Shown here in pieces: positions 18,954 to 28,632 of a stretch of DNA of 64,000 bases; position 1 is the stretch's first letter, and each line of letters begins with the position of its first letter. The DNA is from CAYPHA01 sp964410215 (lineage in GTDB: Bacteria > Calditrichota > Calditrichia > Calditrichales > CAYPHA01). The notes beneath the pieces are model-generated. The model made no database searches, had not been told where the DNA came from, and saw only the letters and a list, made by a program, of their open reading frames with translations. Both the position numbers and the translations under genes were made by a program. Where the stretch lies: positions 33,130-97,129 of the forward strand of contig CAYPHA010000008.1 in NCBI GenBank assembly GCA_964410215.1, given 5' to 3'.

Positions 18954-19520
18954 ATGCTATTTGAGCTTTCGGAGAATGAAAAAAAATTTTTACTCCGGTT
19001 GGCAAGACAGGTCATCGCTGATTACCTGGAAGGATTGGATTCACCGGGAAAAACCTATTATACGGATCTTTTAAAGAAAAAAACAGGTGCTTTTGTTACG
19101 CTAAACAATTCAGGCGACCTCAGGGGCTGCATCGGTTATATTGATCCCATTCTGCCCCTGCAGGACACCATTGCCGAACTGGCCCTTTCAGCGGCCTTTA
19201 ATGATCCGCGTTTCCCTCCCCTCGGACCCGATGAGCTCGGGGATATGGAAATAGAAATATCCGTACTGACGCCAAAACAAAAAATTAATGACATTTCTCA
19301 AATTGAAATCGGTCGTGACGGCTTAATAATAAAGCAGGGCTATCATGAGGGATTATTATTACCCCAGGTAGCAACCGACTATAACTGGGATGTTCTTACC
19401 TTTCTTGAGCAAACCTGCCGTAAAGCCGGATTAAGCACATCGGCCTGGAAAGAAAAATCCACACAGATTTTGCGTTTTTCAGCACTGATTTTCAGTGAAT
19501 CTGAATTTAATTTAAATTAA
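18954..19520 (+). CDS. amrA: AMMECR1 domain protein (AmmeMemoRadiSam system protein A)
   Basis: 188 residues covering a full AMMECR1 domain: GAFVTLNNSGDLRGCIGYI, then AAFNDPRFPPLGPDEL, and EISVLTP. The LRGCIGY core is the family's diagnostic motif with its invariant Cys. A ribosome site AAGGTG precedes ATG 18954. In many genomes it sits with a Memo protein and a radical SAM enzyme; neither partner is in this window. Biochemical role is not established. Confidence 0.92.
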   Translation: MLFELSENEKKFLLRLARQVIADYLEGLDSPGKTYYTDLLKKKTGAFVTLNNSGDLRGCIGYIDPILPLQDTIAELALSAAFNDPRFPPLGPDELGDMEIEISVLTPKQKINDISQIEIGRDGLIIKQGYHEGLLLPQVATDYNWDVLTFLEQTCRKAGLSTSAWKEKSTQILRFSALIFSESEFNLN

Positions 19521-19541
19521 ACCATAGGTGCGGATGCCACC

Positions 19542-20435
19542 ATGCGCAACCAGCTCAGATCAGATGCGGCCAACAGGATAACATGGATCTCGGTTTTCTG
19601 GGAAATTATTCTTGTTGCATTGAAATTTATGGCCGGAATTGTTGGCCACAGTTCCGCCATCATTGCAGATGCCTTTCATTCCATTTCTGACCTTGCCAGT
19701 GATATCGTCGTATTGATCAGTTTTCGTATCGTAAAAAAACCGGTTGACGAGAACCATCATTATGGGCATGGTAAGTTTGAAACATTATCGACCATCATGA
19801 TAAGTGTCATGATCATCCTCGCAGCCACGGGTATTTTCTGGTCAGCTTTCGATAAACTAATTCTTGCTGTCAGGGGGGGCATTTTACCCCCTCCGGGCTG
19901 GGTCGCCGCTGGCGCCGCCCTGGTATCCATATTCATAAAAGAAATGCTTTATCGGCTTACACTCAGGGTCGGACAGAGAATCAAAAGTCCGGCTATTTCT
20001 GCCAATGCCTGGCACCACCGCTCCGATTCCCTTTCTTCAATTGCAGCATTAGTCGGTATTTCAGGAGCCATTTTACTCGGCGATTCCTGGCGCATACTTG
20101 ATCCGATCGCCGCCATCCTGGTCGGCTTCATTATAACAAAAATTGCCATCGAACTTGCTAAAGAAAGCATCGATGAACTTCTGGAAGCTTCCCTCGCAGA
20201 TGATCTGAACAACAAAATTCTCACAATTGTTAAAATGATTCCGGGAGCCAGCAATCCGCATAACCTAAAAACCCGCAAAATCGGAAACGCTAAAGCAATT
20301 GACCTTCATATAAGGGTAAAACCTACATTATCTATCGTCGAAGCTCATGATATTGCTACGAATGTAGAGGATGCACTACGTAATGAATTCGGGCAGGAAA
20401 CATTTATTTCAGTCCATATTGAACCATTGCTATGA
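19542..20435 (+). CDS. cation diffusion facilitator family transporter
   Basis: 297 residues with about six membrane helices and a C-terminal cytosolic ferredoxin-like domain (LEASLADDLNNKI onwards). Metal-site signatures are ADAFHSISDLASD in helix 2 and HHRSDSLSS in helix 5, the HxxxD-type sites of zinc/iron/manganese exporters; HHYGHGKFET follows helix 2. It probably exports Zn2+, Fe2+ or Mn2+ by proton antiport. It follows AMMECR1 by 21 nt. Confidence 0.94.
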   Translation: MRNQLRSDAANRITWISVFWEIILVALKFMAGIVGHSSAIIADAFHSISDLASDIVVLISFRIVKKPVDENHHYGHGKFETLSTIMISVMIILAATGIFWSAFDKLILAVRGGILPPPGWVAAGAALVSIFIKEMLYRLTLRVGQRIKSPAISANAWHHRSDSLSSIAALVGISGAILLGDSWRILDPIAAILVGFIITKIAIELAKESIDELLEASLADDLNNKILTIVKMIPGASNPHNLKTRKIGNAKAIDLHIRVKPTLSIVEAHDIATNVEDALRNEFGQETFISVHIEPLL

Positions 20436-20552
20436 GCGCTCATTTTTCCAGTATTATAATGGCTATCCGCTTCTATAATCTGGATATTTGCAGAATATTT
20501 TTGTATACTCCCTCCATTTTGAAATGATATTGAAGAAAAATAAAACGGATAT

Positions 20553-21707
20553 TTGTTGAAACATCATCTCCCTGTATACCTTGACAATGCGGCCACAACC
20601 CAACCCGATCCTGAAGTGATTAAACGAATAACTGATATTTTTCATTCAAACTGGGGTAACACAACGGGACTGCATCAACATGCTAAGAAGGCTTCAGAAT
20701 TACTGGATAGTCAGCGCGAACGAACCTCCCGGCTGTTGCATTGTGGTTTTAGTGAGACTTATTTTACGTCATCCGCGACGGAAAGCAACAATCTGGCATT
20801 AAAAGGACTACTTTTTCATCCGGATAATAACAGAAAACATATCATTGTTGCTGAAACGGAACATGCTTCCGTTTACAATACAGTTCCTTTCCTTCAGCAA
20901 TATGGTTTCCATGTAACGATTATTAAGGTGGATGGCCGGGGTTATGTTCATCCTGATTTGATAAGCAGTGCATTTCGTGAAGATACCGGACTGGTTTGTA
21001 CACATTTCGTCAATAATGAAATCGGTACTATACAGGATGTTGCTGAAATCGGCAACCGCTGCCGTGTCAAAGGGATTCCCTTTTTTGTTGATGCGGTTCA
21101 GGCCCTCGGGAAAATCTCAATCGACCTGAAAACATTGCCAATCGATATGCTGTCTGCCTCATCCCATAAAATACACGGGCCGCCCGGTACCGGACTTTTG
21201 TATGTACGCTCTGGTCTTAAACTTGAACCCCAGTTGCATGGAGGCGGCCAGGAACAAGGATTAAGGCCCTCTACCGTGAACCTTCCGGCGATCAGCGGAT
21301 TTATTGAAGCCCTGGAGCGTGCAATGATGAGGCGAGAGGAAGAACAGAAACGCTTTAAAACCCTTCGCAAAAAAATACTTAAAAATCTGGACAACATACC
21401 GGAAACCCGTGTAAATGGTGACAAAGAGCAGGGAATATGCAACATTATAAATGTTTCATTTAAAGATACGGACGGCGATTTACTCGCCATGCATCTGGAT
21501 AGTCACGGTTTTTCGGTTTCCACCGGTGCATCCTGCTCTTCCGGTACCATTTCACTTTCGCGTATTATTACGGCATGCGGTATCAGTCAATCCTGGGCAA
21601 AAGGAACGATACGGATAAGTTTTGGAATGTTCACGAATGAAGAAGAGATTGATCGTTTTATCCACCAATTACCGATTTCCGTTTCGGAGGTAAGAAAAAT
21701 ATCATGA
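20553..21707 (+). CDS. cysteine desulfurase (NifS/IscS family)
   Basis: 384 residues starting at TTG (20553 or 20556; no ATG fits the frame). The PLP lysine is Lys206 in SSHKIHGPPG and the persulfide cysteine is Cys328 in STGASCSSG on a short loop. It releases sulfur from cysteine as a protein persulfide. The stop overlaps the thiI start by 4 nt (ATGA), implying a dedicated sulfur donor for tRNA thiolation, as the NifZ-ThiI pair in Bacillus, rather than general Fe-S assembly; no IscU is adjacent. Confidence 0.93.
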   Translation: MLKHHLPVYLDNAATTQPDPEVIKRITDIFHSNWGNTTGLHQHAKKASELLDSQRERTSRLLHCGFSETYFTSSATESNNLALKGLLFHPDNNRKHIIVAETEHASVYNTVPFLQQYGFHVTIIKVDGRGYVHPDLISSAFREDTGLVCTHFVNNEIGTIQDVAEIGNRCRVKGIPFFVDAVQALGKISIDLKTLPIDMLSASSHKIHGPPGTGLLYVRSGLKLEPQLHGGGQEQGLRPSTVNLPAISGFIEALERAMMRREEEQKRFKTLRKKILKNLDNIPETRVNGDKEQGICNIINVSFKDTDGDLLAMHLDSHGFSVSTGASCSSGTISLSRIITACGISQSWAKGTIRISFGMFTNEEEIDRFIHQLPISVSEVRKIS

Positions 21708-22876
21708 GCCTCAAATATGTTTGTCATTATGGTGAAATCGGACTGAAAGGACGGAATCGAAATCTATTCGTACGGATACTGAAGAATAATATCAGGCGTT
21801 CCCTTCGTAAATTTCTTGGAATCAGGCATGTTACTCTTTACTCGCGGAACAGCCGTATTCTGCTGGAAATTGAAGATGAAGCTGACAGGTATTCCGTCAA
21901 TATGGTTCTAGAACGCATTTTCGGCATCGCCCATTTTTCTCCCATCGACATTTCCAAACCGGATATGGAAGAAATGAAGGAAACGGCTGTCAGACAGCTC
22001 AAAGATAAGGAGTTTAAGACATTTGCCGTCAAGACAAGACGATCCAATAAAAGGTTTCCTCTGATATCTGAAGAGGTTAATAAGGAAGTGGGACAGGCCA
22101 TACTGGACATCTATCAGAAAAAGGTCAATTTGAAACATCCAGAAATGGTGTCTAACATTGAAATTCTGGATAAGGAAGTGTTTATATATAATGAACGGCG
22201 TGAAGGCCCCGGCGGTTTACCGGTTGGTGTAAATGGGAATGTACTGGTATTGCTATCAGCGGGACTGGATTCACCGGTTGCGGCCTATTTTATCATGAAA
22301 CGCGGAGCACGCTGCCATTTTGTACATTTTCATTCCCATCCCTTTACGGACAGACGTTCCCAAGAAAAAGTACGGGACCTGATCCAACAGCTTCATAATT
22401 TTCAGTTTGGCGGCAGATTATTTTCCGTTCCGTTTGCGGAAACGCAAAAAGAGATTGTTTTTAAATGTCCTGAGCCATACCGGATAGTTTTGTACCGCCG
22501 GTTCATGATGCGTATTGCTGAAAAGCTGGCCGACCACCTGAATATACCCGCGCTTGTAACCGGCGAATCACTCGGGCAGGTTGCTTCACAAACACTTGAA
22601 AATTTGCGGGGTGTGGAACAGGTAACCCAACTACCGATTCTGAGGCCTTTAATCGGCATGGATAAAAATGAAATTATTTCGGTAGCAAGAAAGATTGGAA
22701 CCTATGACATATCCAAATTGGCTCATGATGATGTCTGCACACGTTTTATGCCGGAAAATCCAGTGATACGATCACGTCTTGGAGATATAAAACGTGCTGA
22801 ATCGGAACTTGATATTGATGAGTTCGTAACCAAAGGCATGACGGAAATGGTTGAAGTTCAGATGCAGAATCACTAA
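21704..22876 (+). CDS. thiI: tRNA 4-thiouridine synthase ThiI, rhodanese-less form
   Basis: 390 residues: ferredoxin-like N-terminus, THUMP domain (to about 165) and a PP-loop ATPase with LVLLSAGLDSPVAAY at 181-195. It activates U8 of tRNA by adenylation and inserts sulfur. The conserved Cys345 lies in DDVCTRF. There is no C-terminal rhodanese domain, as in Bacillus-type ThiI, so sulfur must come from a partner, probably the overlapping cysteine desulfurase. The last 4 nt overlap a convergent gene. Confidence 0.95.
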   Translation: MSLKYVCHYGEIGLKGRNRNLFVRILKNNIRRSLRKFLGIRHVTLYSRNSRILLEIEDEADRYSVNMVLERIFGIAHFSPIDISKPDMEEMKETAVRQLKDKEFKTFAVKTRRSNKRFPLISEEVNKEVGQAILDIYQKKVNLKHPEMVSNIEILDKEVFIYNERREGPGGLPVGVNGNVLVLLSAGLDSPVAAYFIMKRGARCHFVHFHSHPFTDRRSQEKVRDLIQQLHNFQFGGRLFSVPFAETQKEIVFKCPEPYRIVLYRRFMMRIAEKLADHLNIPALVTGESLGQVASQTLENLRGVEQVTQLPILRPLIGMDKNEIISVARKIGTYDISKLAHDDVCTRFMPENPVIRSRLGDIKRAESELDIDEFVTKGMTEMVEVQMQNH

Positions 22877-23262
22877 TCTTCTATTCGTTCCTGTTTATCG
22901 AGATTGACAAACACCACGCTGGAAGAATCATTTGTCAGATAGTACTTACTTTTCCCTTTAGCGTTTTTCAGCGAAGAGGCCCAGACCATACTCTTTTCCA
23001 TAGAAATATTTTCCGTCCAGAACACACTCCCGAAAAGTGCAACGTTTTTATGTATATAGAAGGCAGGTGCTTTCATATCGTCCTGAAGAGGAATTTTTCC
23101 CAGGCTCATGGGCCTGTATTTATAAACCTGCAGGCGTTCTATGAATAATTCCGAATATAAGGTCTGATCATATTCAAGTTCATGCACAGCGCGCTTTACA
23201 CCGCGCCCCTGAATAATGTCATCAAACAGGTCACTAATGGTCCATTCATCAAGCATTGGCAT
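22873..23262 (-). CDS. hypothetical protein, 129 residues
   Basis: A soluble, acidic-to-neutral protein beginning MPMLDEWTISDLFDDIIQGRG, with no signal or membrane segment. The C-terminal half alternates hydrophobic strands (APAFYIHKNVALFGSVFW, SSVVFVNLDKQ). It overlaps the 3' end of thiI by 4 nt convergently. I do not recognise a family. Steady frame with few rare features suggests it is real, but expression signals are weak. Confidence 0.55.
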   Translation of the reverse strand: MPMLDEWTISDLFDDIIQGRGVKRAVHELEYDQTLYSELFIERLQVYKYRPMSLGKIPLQDDMKAPAFYIHKNVALFGSVFWTENISMEKSMVWASSLKNAKGKSKYYLTNDSSSVVFVNLDKQERIED

Positions 23263-23308
23263 AGGCGTTTTAACTTTATAGTAAAGTTATTTAAAATTAA
23301 CATAAGAT

Positions 23309-23346
23309 CAAAAAAAATGCCTCTAAAATCAATATTCAGAGGCATT
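23309..23346 (-). terminator. Rho-independent terminator of the leftward maltodextrin locus
   Basis: A 9-bp stem AATGCCTCT/AGAGGCATT with a 13-nt loop is followed on the minus strand by a run of T. It lies about 40 nt beyond the last codon of the amylase pseudogene, and a T-rich tract on the other side may make it bidirectional. Confidence 0.85.
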
Positions 23347-23387
23347 AAATTTTCTATTTTTTAGTATCTGTATGAGCCAACAGTTGA

Positions 23388-25446
23388 CTATCGCATCAAA
23401 ATCATTTTCTTCCGGAACTGATTACCTTGCACCTCGAGCTGATATACATAGACGCCAGATACAACCGGATTCCCGGCGCTGTTTCGGGCAGATATTGATT
23501 TGAATAATACGGATCCTTCAGGCTGGTGAGCAATCCTTCTTCCGGAGCTTCCAGTTTAACCGATGTATAGATATGAAATTCGCCGGGTTCATAGGATAAC
23601 GGAGCATTTGTATCGGTAACCTGGACACTGTCACCGGAAAAATAGTCATACCATCGACCCTGAAAATAAAAATTGGGAACAGCATCCCGTGAAACCACAT
23701 CAAAATTTCCTAGTATGATCACATTCATAGACGGATGGGTAAGTTTAATGCGCTGGACCGCTCCGGCAACCTCCAGGGAAACGCCGGTTTCCCCACTGTA
23801 AAAAACCTCATGATTCGTTCGCAGTTTAATAAATGTGGCAAAGGTCTTGAATAACTTCAGCCTGTTTTCATTTTCGAGGTAATCCCAGCGAATGGGTTTA
23901 TTGCCCGTACGTTCATTAAAATTAATAGAATAGTCGTATCCCAGTTCACCAAATTGCCAGATCATTTTCGGTCCGGGAATCGTAAAGAAAAACGCAGCGG
24001 ACATTATTCTGCGTTTTCGCGGTTCGCATGGCCCCACAGCATAGCCCCGTAGGAGGCCAGTTCCTTTTCCTCTGAATTGGTTGTCCAGTGCTCCAGAATG
24101 ATATACGCATCCGGAGAAAACGACCAGATCTGATCCGCCATTCGTTTTATTATGGCCACTCTGGAGGCATCATAATCCTAGCCACTGCCGCTGCGGCTCG
24201 TAAATCCTTTTATAAAATCAAAACGGAAACCGTCAATATTGTATTCTCCAAGCCAGAAACGGTTTATCCGGTCAACAAGTTCCTGTGTCACAGCGCCCGC
24301 ATGATTGAAGTCATATCCCCAGCTTTCGTTTCTTTCAAATTCATTGACCGGCATCAGCTCAATGGCATTGATACCAAGCTTTTTAAAATATCCAAGTGTA
24401 TCCATGAGCGTATCATAGTCATGATTCGCGACAAAATCGCGGACTAGTAATTCATAAATGACAAGCTGCTCCTTATCCGGACGATCGAAATCGGTATTCT
24501 GCCAGATATAGGTTTCCGGTGCTGTCTGTAACACAGACACAATCTCCCGGGTTTTTCCCTCCGGATATGCTTTCAGGTCCGGGTAAGTTGAATCCGATAT
24601 ATATTCATCATTCCACGGATCGAGTACTTTCTCAGTTTAGGGGTCGGCAATCCGGATTGATCCATCAACCATATACTGGAATGCGTACTCCTCCCCACTT
24701 GTTAATCCATCAAGTTCAATCCAGAAATAATTTCCATCGGCAGACCTGTTCATAAAAAAATCCGGATCTACATACCAGCCGTTAAAGTCACCAATCACCT
24801 AAACAAGTTCCTGGTCATCAAACATTAGTAGTAGTGATTCTATGTCCGTTCCCAGTGTAGTTACTGTCGCTTCGATAGATAATGTATCATTCTGATTCAT
24901 CATAACAGGAAATCGACGATCTCCCTTTACATCGTCTGATAAATCCGGTGCCGTAAATACACCGGTGATTCCCGGCTGATAAACGGGAATAAAGATATCA
25001 CTGCCATTAGCTTCCTTTGCGGTTATGGTCGCAGCAGCATTTCTGAATACAAAAGCCAGGTTTTCAATAAGCTCACCTTCCTGCAGCGATGTATCTTCCG
25101 AGCTCAGGCAAAAATCGAAAACCGTAGGTGAAACCACCATTTTATATTCATCCGTTCCGATTTGTTCCAGGGCAAGCTTTGGAAGATTCTCTCCCCATTC
25201 ATCCTGGATGCCATAACGCCAACCGCCCGGATTGCCCGGTTCCGGTTCACTGAGGATTGTGATTAATCCCGTATGTGCATAAACTGTTCCCGTATAACCT
25301 TCGAGTGCCTGATTACCCTGATCAGCATGAAAGTAAATCGTGACGGAATCGTGCTGTGTATAAAACTCAGGTTCCCATGTGACAACCTGGCCGTAAATAA
25401 GATTCCCAAGAATAAAAACCATCAATTGGCTCATTGCCCAACGCAT
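23388..25446 (-). pseudogene. secreted GH13 alpha-amylase, degraded
   Basis: A former exported starch-active enzyme. From ATG 25446 it reads a signal peptide (FILGNLIYGQ), carbohydrate-binding and Ig-like domains, and a GH13 barrel. One frame carries in-frame stops at 24799-24801 (TAG), 24637-24639 (TAA) and 24178-24180 (TAG), with homology continuing across each (VIGDFNGWYVDPD, TEKVLDPWNDEY, DYDASRVAIIKRMADQIW). Two stretches are missing inside the barrel: after RNESWGYD, where conserved region I should be, and after AMLWGH, where region IV should be; the second also shifts frame to MSAAFFFTIPGPKMIWQFGE. A third lesion near 23480 shifts the end, whose other frame reads NPVVSGVYVYQLEV, a sorting-type tail, stopping at 23388-23390. 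Confidence 0.93.
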
Positions 25447-25511
25447 TTATTTCTCCTGCTTTTTTTCTGTAACAAAAATGTACCCCATTCCGGGAAGTAT
25501 TGTTTCCGGCA

Positions 25512-26891
25512 TTATTGAATTCTGACAATCAACGCCTGATACGGCAGTAATCTCAACTTATTCATATTCAACTCAAAATGGTTCTTCGAATTAAATACAA
25601 CGGCTCCCTTTTTCAGTCTTGAGTAGGATACGGCTGAAAGGGAAAGGTCCATTTCCTTATCTTTAAAATTAATAACAACCATCATTTTTTCTTTAGCCAG
25701 TTTTATAAACACGAGTACATCTTCTTTATAATCATGCTCTACAAATGTATAATTCTTGGTTGACAAGGCCAAATATTGTTTTCTCAGCCCGATAAGAATT
25801 TTAATAAGCCGGTACATACCAAGATTATTATCCCGCCAATTAATGGGTTCTGATTCGAATAAGGAAGGTGATTCTGCAGCCCCGATTTCCTGGCCGTTAT
25901 AAACTAAAGGTAGACCATCAATCGTAAACAGGAAAACCAGGTATGGTATAATAGATTTTTCTTTAAATATGGAAATTGCCCGGGGTTTGTCATGATTTTC
26001 CAGGAACCTGAGCGGACAGGCATTTTTAGGGTACATTTTTGATTTCAGATGGACCCAGTCACCCAGCACGCTGGCCCTTGTTTTCCCTTTATATAACTGC
26101 AACATAAGACTGTAGAGAGTCCAGTCATACGTACTGTGAAAAACTTCCTTGTGCATAGCCGGTGCTTCCCATTCAGCGAGCATGAAAAGATCCTGCTTAA
26201 TTGCTTTCAGATGCGGAACAACCATTTCCCAGAAACTTGCGGGGACCAGACCGGCGACATCACAGCGATAACCATCGATATCAAATTGCCTGATCCAATA
26301 TTGCATTATTTCAGCCATGTGCTTTGCTGTTTCAGGGTTGGAATAGTCCAGATCGACTATATCGGTCCACTCTGTAACCTTGCGGAATGGCAACCTGTTT
26401 TTATCCCGCATAATGAGATCGGCCTGTTTTTGAAGGTACTGATAATCGTGTGCAACATGGTTCGGTACCATATCAATAATAATACGCATATCCAGTTCAT
26501 GGACTTTTTGGACCAGATGGAGAAAATCAGCTGCCGAACCCTGTTCAGGATCAACCCTGTAAAAATCCTGAACGGCATAAGGGCTCCCGCGTGTACCTTT
26601 ACGTTCCTCCTCTCCGACCGGGTAGATAGGCATAAGCCATATGACATCAATACCCAGGCTCTTTATTCGGGATAAACGTTCAGTTACTTTTCTCATGGTA
26701 CCCTCTTCAGAAAATGCCCGCACATAGATTTCGTATAACGTTTTACCTCTGATCCAATCAGGCAAAGCCGGTCCGGCTATATTATTTAAATTAACATAGT
26801 CTCTATCGATACCCCATATGGGTACAGTATTCACTATTTCATCAAATTTCTTTCGATAATCGTCATTCATATAACCGTCCATTTCAGCCAT
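25512..26891 (-). CDS. GH13 alpha-amylase family glucosidase, cytosolic
   Basis: 459 residues without signal peptide. GH13 regions: DMVPNHVAHD (I), GYRCDVAGL with nucleophile Asp211 (II), LAEWEAP with acid/base Glu240 (III), and FLENHDKPRA with Asp301 (IV). Likely hydrolyses maltodextrins imported by the adjacent ABC transporter. The start overlaps the trmB stop by 8 nt, so it is translationally coupled to the regulator. A short maltogenic-type C-terminal beta domain follows. Unlike its downstream secreted relative it is intact. Confidence 0.93.
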   Translation of the reverse strand: MAEMDGYMNDDYRKKFDEIVNTVPIWGIDRDYVNLNNIAGPALPDWIRGKTLYEIYVRAFSEEGTMRKVTERLSRIKSLGIDVIWLMPIYPVGEEERKGTRGSPYAVQDFYRVDPEQGSAADFLHLVQKVHELDMRIIIDMVPNHVAHDYQYLQKQADLIMRDKNRLPFRKVTEWTDIVDLDYSNPETAKHMAEIMQYWIRQFDIDGYRCDVAGLVPASFWEMVVPHLKAIKQDLFMLAEWEAPAMHKEVFHSTYDWTLYSLMLQLYKGKTRASVLGDWVHLKSKMYPKNACPLRFLENHDKPRAISIFKEKSIIPYLVFLFTIDGLPLVYNGQEIGAAESPSLFESEPINWRDNNLGMYRLIKILIGLRKQYLALSTKNYTFVEHDYKEDVLVFIKLAKEKMMVVINFKDKEMDLSLSAVSYSRLKKGAVVFNSKNHFELNMNKLRLLPYQALIVRIQ

Positions 26892-27729
26892 TACGATTTA
26901 CAAGTTCCACATGCGCAGAAAGGTTGTGTTCAAGAAGTTCACTCAGGTTATCGTAGTCACCTTTCTGCATGGATGTCACCGTATTTCCCACATCGATATT
27001 TTTCCTGATCCCAAACAACGTTATGTCGAGTATTAAATGGTTTGTGGCAATATCAACAATTGCCGTATTGCGTGTCCATGCTGTTTTTTTTGGGAATCGA
27101 TTATCAGCCTCACCCATCAATAATTCATTCTGATCTGCCACCAGTATGATTTTATGATCCCATATTTTGGCTAATTTTTTCTCTGCTATATCATAGGTAT
27201 ATATTTTTTCGTCGCTGATATCCAGAGGTGTAAACGAGAAGGCAATTATTTCTATACCCCGTTCATCCCTCGCTTTCAGGAGGTCTTCCTGCAACAAATG
27301 AAATTCGCGGCGCCAGATGGACAGATAGATGGATTTTTTTGCTTTCCCAATCATTTCACGGGCTTTATGGAGCATGTTTTTATATCCAACAATATTCCAT
27401 AAATGTCCGGGTTCTATATCGGTTTCAAAATGTTTAAGTGCCTGTTTTGCTTCTTCTACCTTTTCATGGAACTGCCTTTCGAGCAGATCGAATAACTGTA
27501 CCGGCGGAAGCGGCATATATTTTTCCGGTTCGGTATAAAGGCCGTTTACAGCGCCGGTCATTTCCAGTTTTCGTATAACATCATATATAGCTGACCTGGG
27601 AACGCCGGAATTCTTACTCAATTCATAACGTGTGACAGGATTATTCTGTAACAATGAGACATAAGCTTTCGCCTCATAAGTTGTGAATCCCAGTTTCTTC
27701 ATTCTATTTGCGATGTCTTCTAGCGGCAT
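26884..27729 (-). CDS. TrmB family sugar-responsive transcriptional regulator
   Basis: 281 residues. Residues 1-80 form the TrmB winged helix (MKKLGFTTYEAKAYVSLLQ, YELSKNSGVPRSAIYDVIRKLE), then a coiled segment and a phospholipase-D-like C-terminal effector domain (KAREMIGKAKKSIYLSIWRREF). TrmB proteins control maltose/trehalose uptake operons. Here it is embedded between malG and the cytosolic amylase and so probably regulates this locus in response to maltodextrin. Confidence 0.92.
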   Translation of the reverse strand: MPLEDIANRMKKLGFTTYEAKAYVSLLQNNPVTRYELSKNSGVPRSAIYDVIRKLEMTGAVNGLYTEPEKYMPLPPVQLFDLLERQFHEKVEEAKQALKHFETDIEPGHLWNIVGYKNMLHKAREMIGKAKKSIYLSIWRREFHLLQEDLLKARDERGIEIIAFSFTPLDISDEKIYTYDIAEKKLAKIWDHKIILVADQNELLMGEADNRFPKKTAWTRNTAIVDIATNHLILDITLFGIRKNIDVGNTVTSMQKGDYDNLSELLEHNLSAHVELVNRNG

Positions 27730-27796
27730 ATAGTCACTCCTTTACTGATATAAATACATCGTGGGAGAGGGTACAACCGGCATTACACTCCCCTGC

Positions 27797-28630
27797 TCAA
27801 CCTTTTACGCTGCCAAGAGTGAGCCCGGATATAAGCCAGCGGCTCAGACTCTTAAATAATATGACAACAGGCAGGCTTACCATGATAGCACCTGCTGAAT
27901 ACAAGCCCCAGGCCACTTCCATATTTGAAGAAAAAAGTTTAAGCCCTATCGGCAATGTAAACAGATCCTGGTCCTGTATGATAATTGCATCGACAAGATA
28001 TTCGGACCAGGCCGTCATAAATGAAAAAAGAGAGGTGATAGCCAGGGCCGGTAATGCCAGGGGTAGTATGATTTTATAAAAAATAGTAAACCGTTTCGCA
28101 CCATCAATAGTGGCCGATTCTTCAAGGCTGTACGGAATAGTGTCATAATAACCCTTCATTTGCCATACAACAAATGGTAAAGCGGTTGCCAAGTAGGCAA
28201 TGATGAGTCCCAGATAACTGTCATAAGCCCCGATTTTAATCAGCAAGATAAACATGGGTAACAGAAGCATAGTGACGGGAAACATTTGCGTTGTGATCAA
28301 TCCGATCATGGATGCATCCCTACCTCTGAATCTGTATCGTGAGAAGGCATAGCCGGCTGTAGAAGCCAGCACGACAGAAAATACCGTTACAGAAACGGAT
28401 ACAATCAGCGGATTCATCATCCAGTGTAAAAAGGGCTGTTGTGTAAACAAATTAATATATGCTTCAAAAGTAAAACCTTGTGGTATAATCGCCAGTGATT
28501 TACTCAATAACCGGTCACCAGGCCGCAGTGAAATCGAAAACACGACCAGAATCGGATAAATAAATATTCCAAGTATAATATAAGCCAGTGTCTTTTCAAG
28601 TGGCTTAAGTCTTCGTGCTTTGACGGTCAT
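27797..28630 (-). CDS. malG: carbohydrate ABC transporter permease (MalG-like)
   Basis: 277 residues with six hydrophobic segments and the EAA loop EESATIDGAKRFTIFYKIILP that contacts the ATPase. It begins TVKARRLKPLEKTLAYIILGIFIYP, typical of CUT1-family MalG. It starts 2 nt after the malF stop. Intact, but its partner malF is interrupted. No ATPase (MalK/MsmX) is encoded nearby, so a shared ATPase elsewhere would be needed. Confidence 0.93.
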   Translation of the reverse strand: MTVKARRLKPLEKTLAYIILGIFIYPILVVFSISLRPGDRLLSKSLAIIPQGFTFEAYINLFTQQPFLHWMMNPLIVSVSVTVFSVVLASTAGYAFSRYRFRGRDASMIGLITTQMFPVTMLLLPMFILLIKIGAYDSYLGLIIAYLATALPFVVWQMKGYYDTIPYSLEESATIDGAKRFTIFYKIILPLALPALAITSLFSFMTAWSEYLVDAIIIQDQDLFTLPIGLKLFSSNMEVAWGLYSAGAIMVSLPVVILFKSLSRWLISGLTLGSVKG

Positions 28631-28632
28631 TT

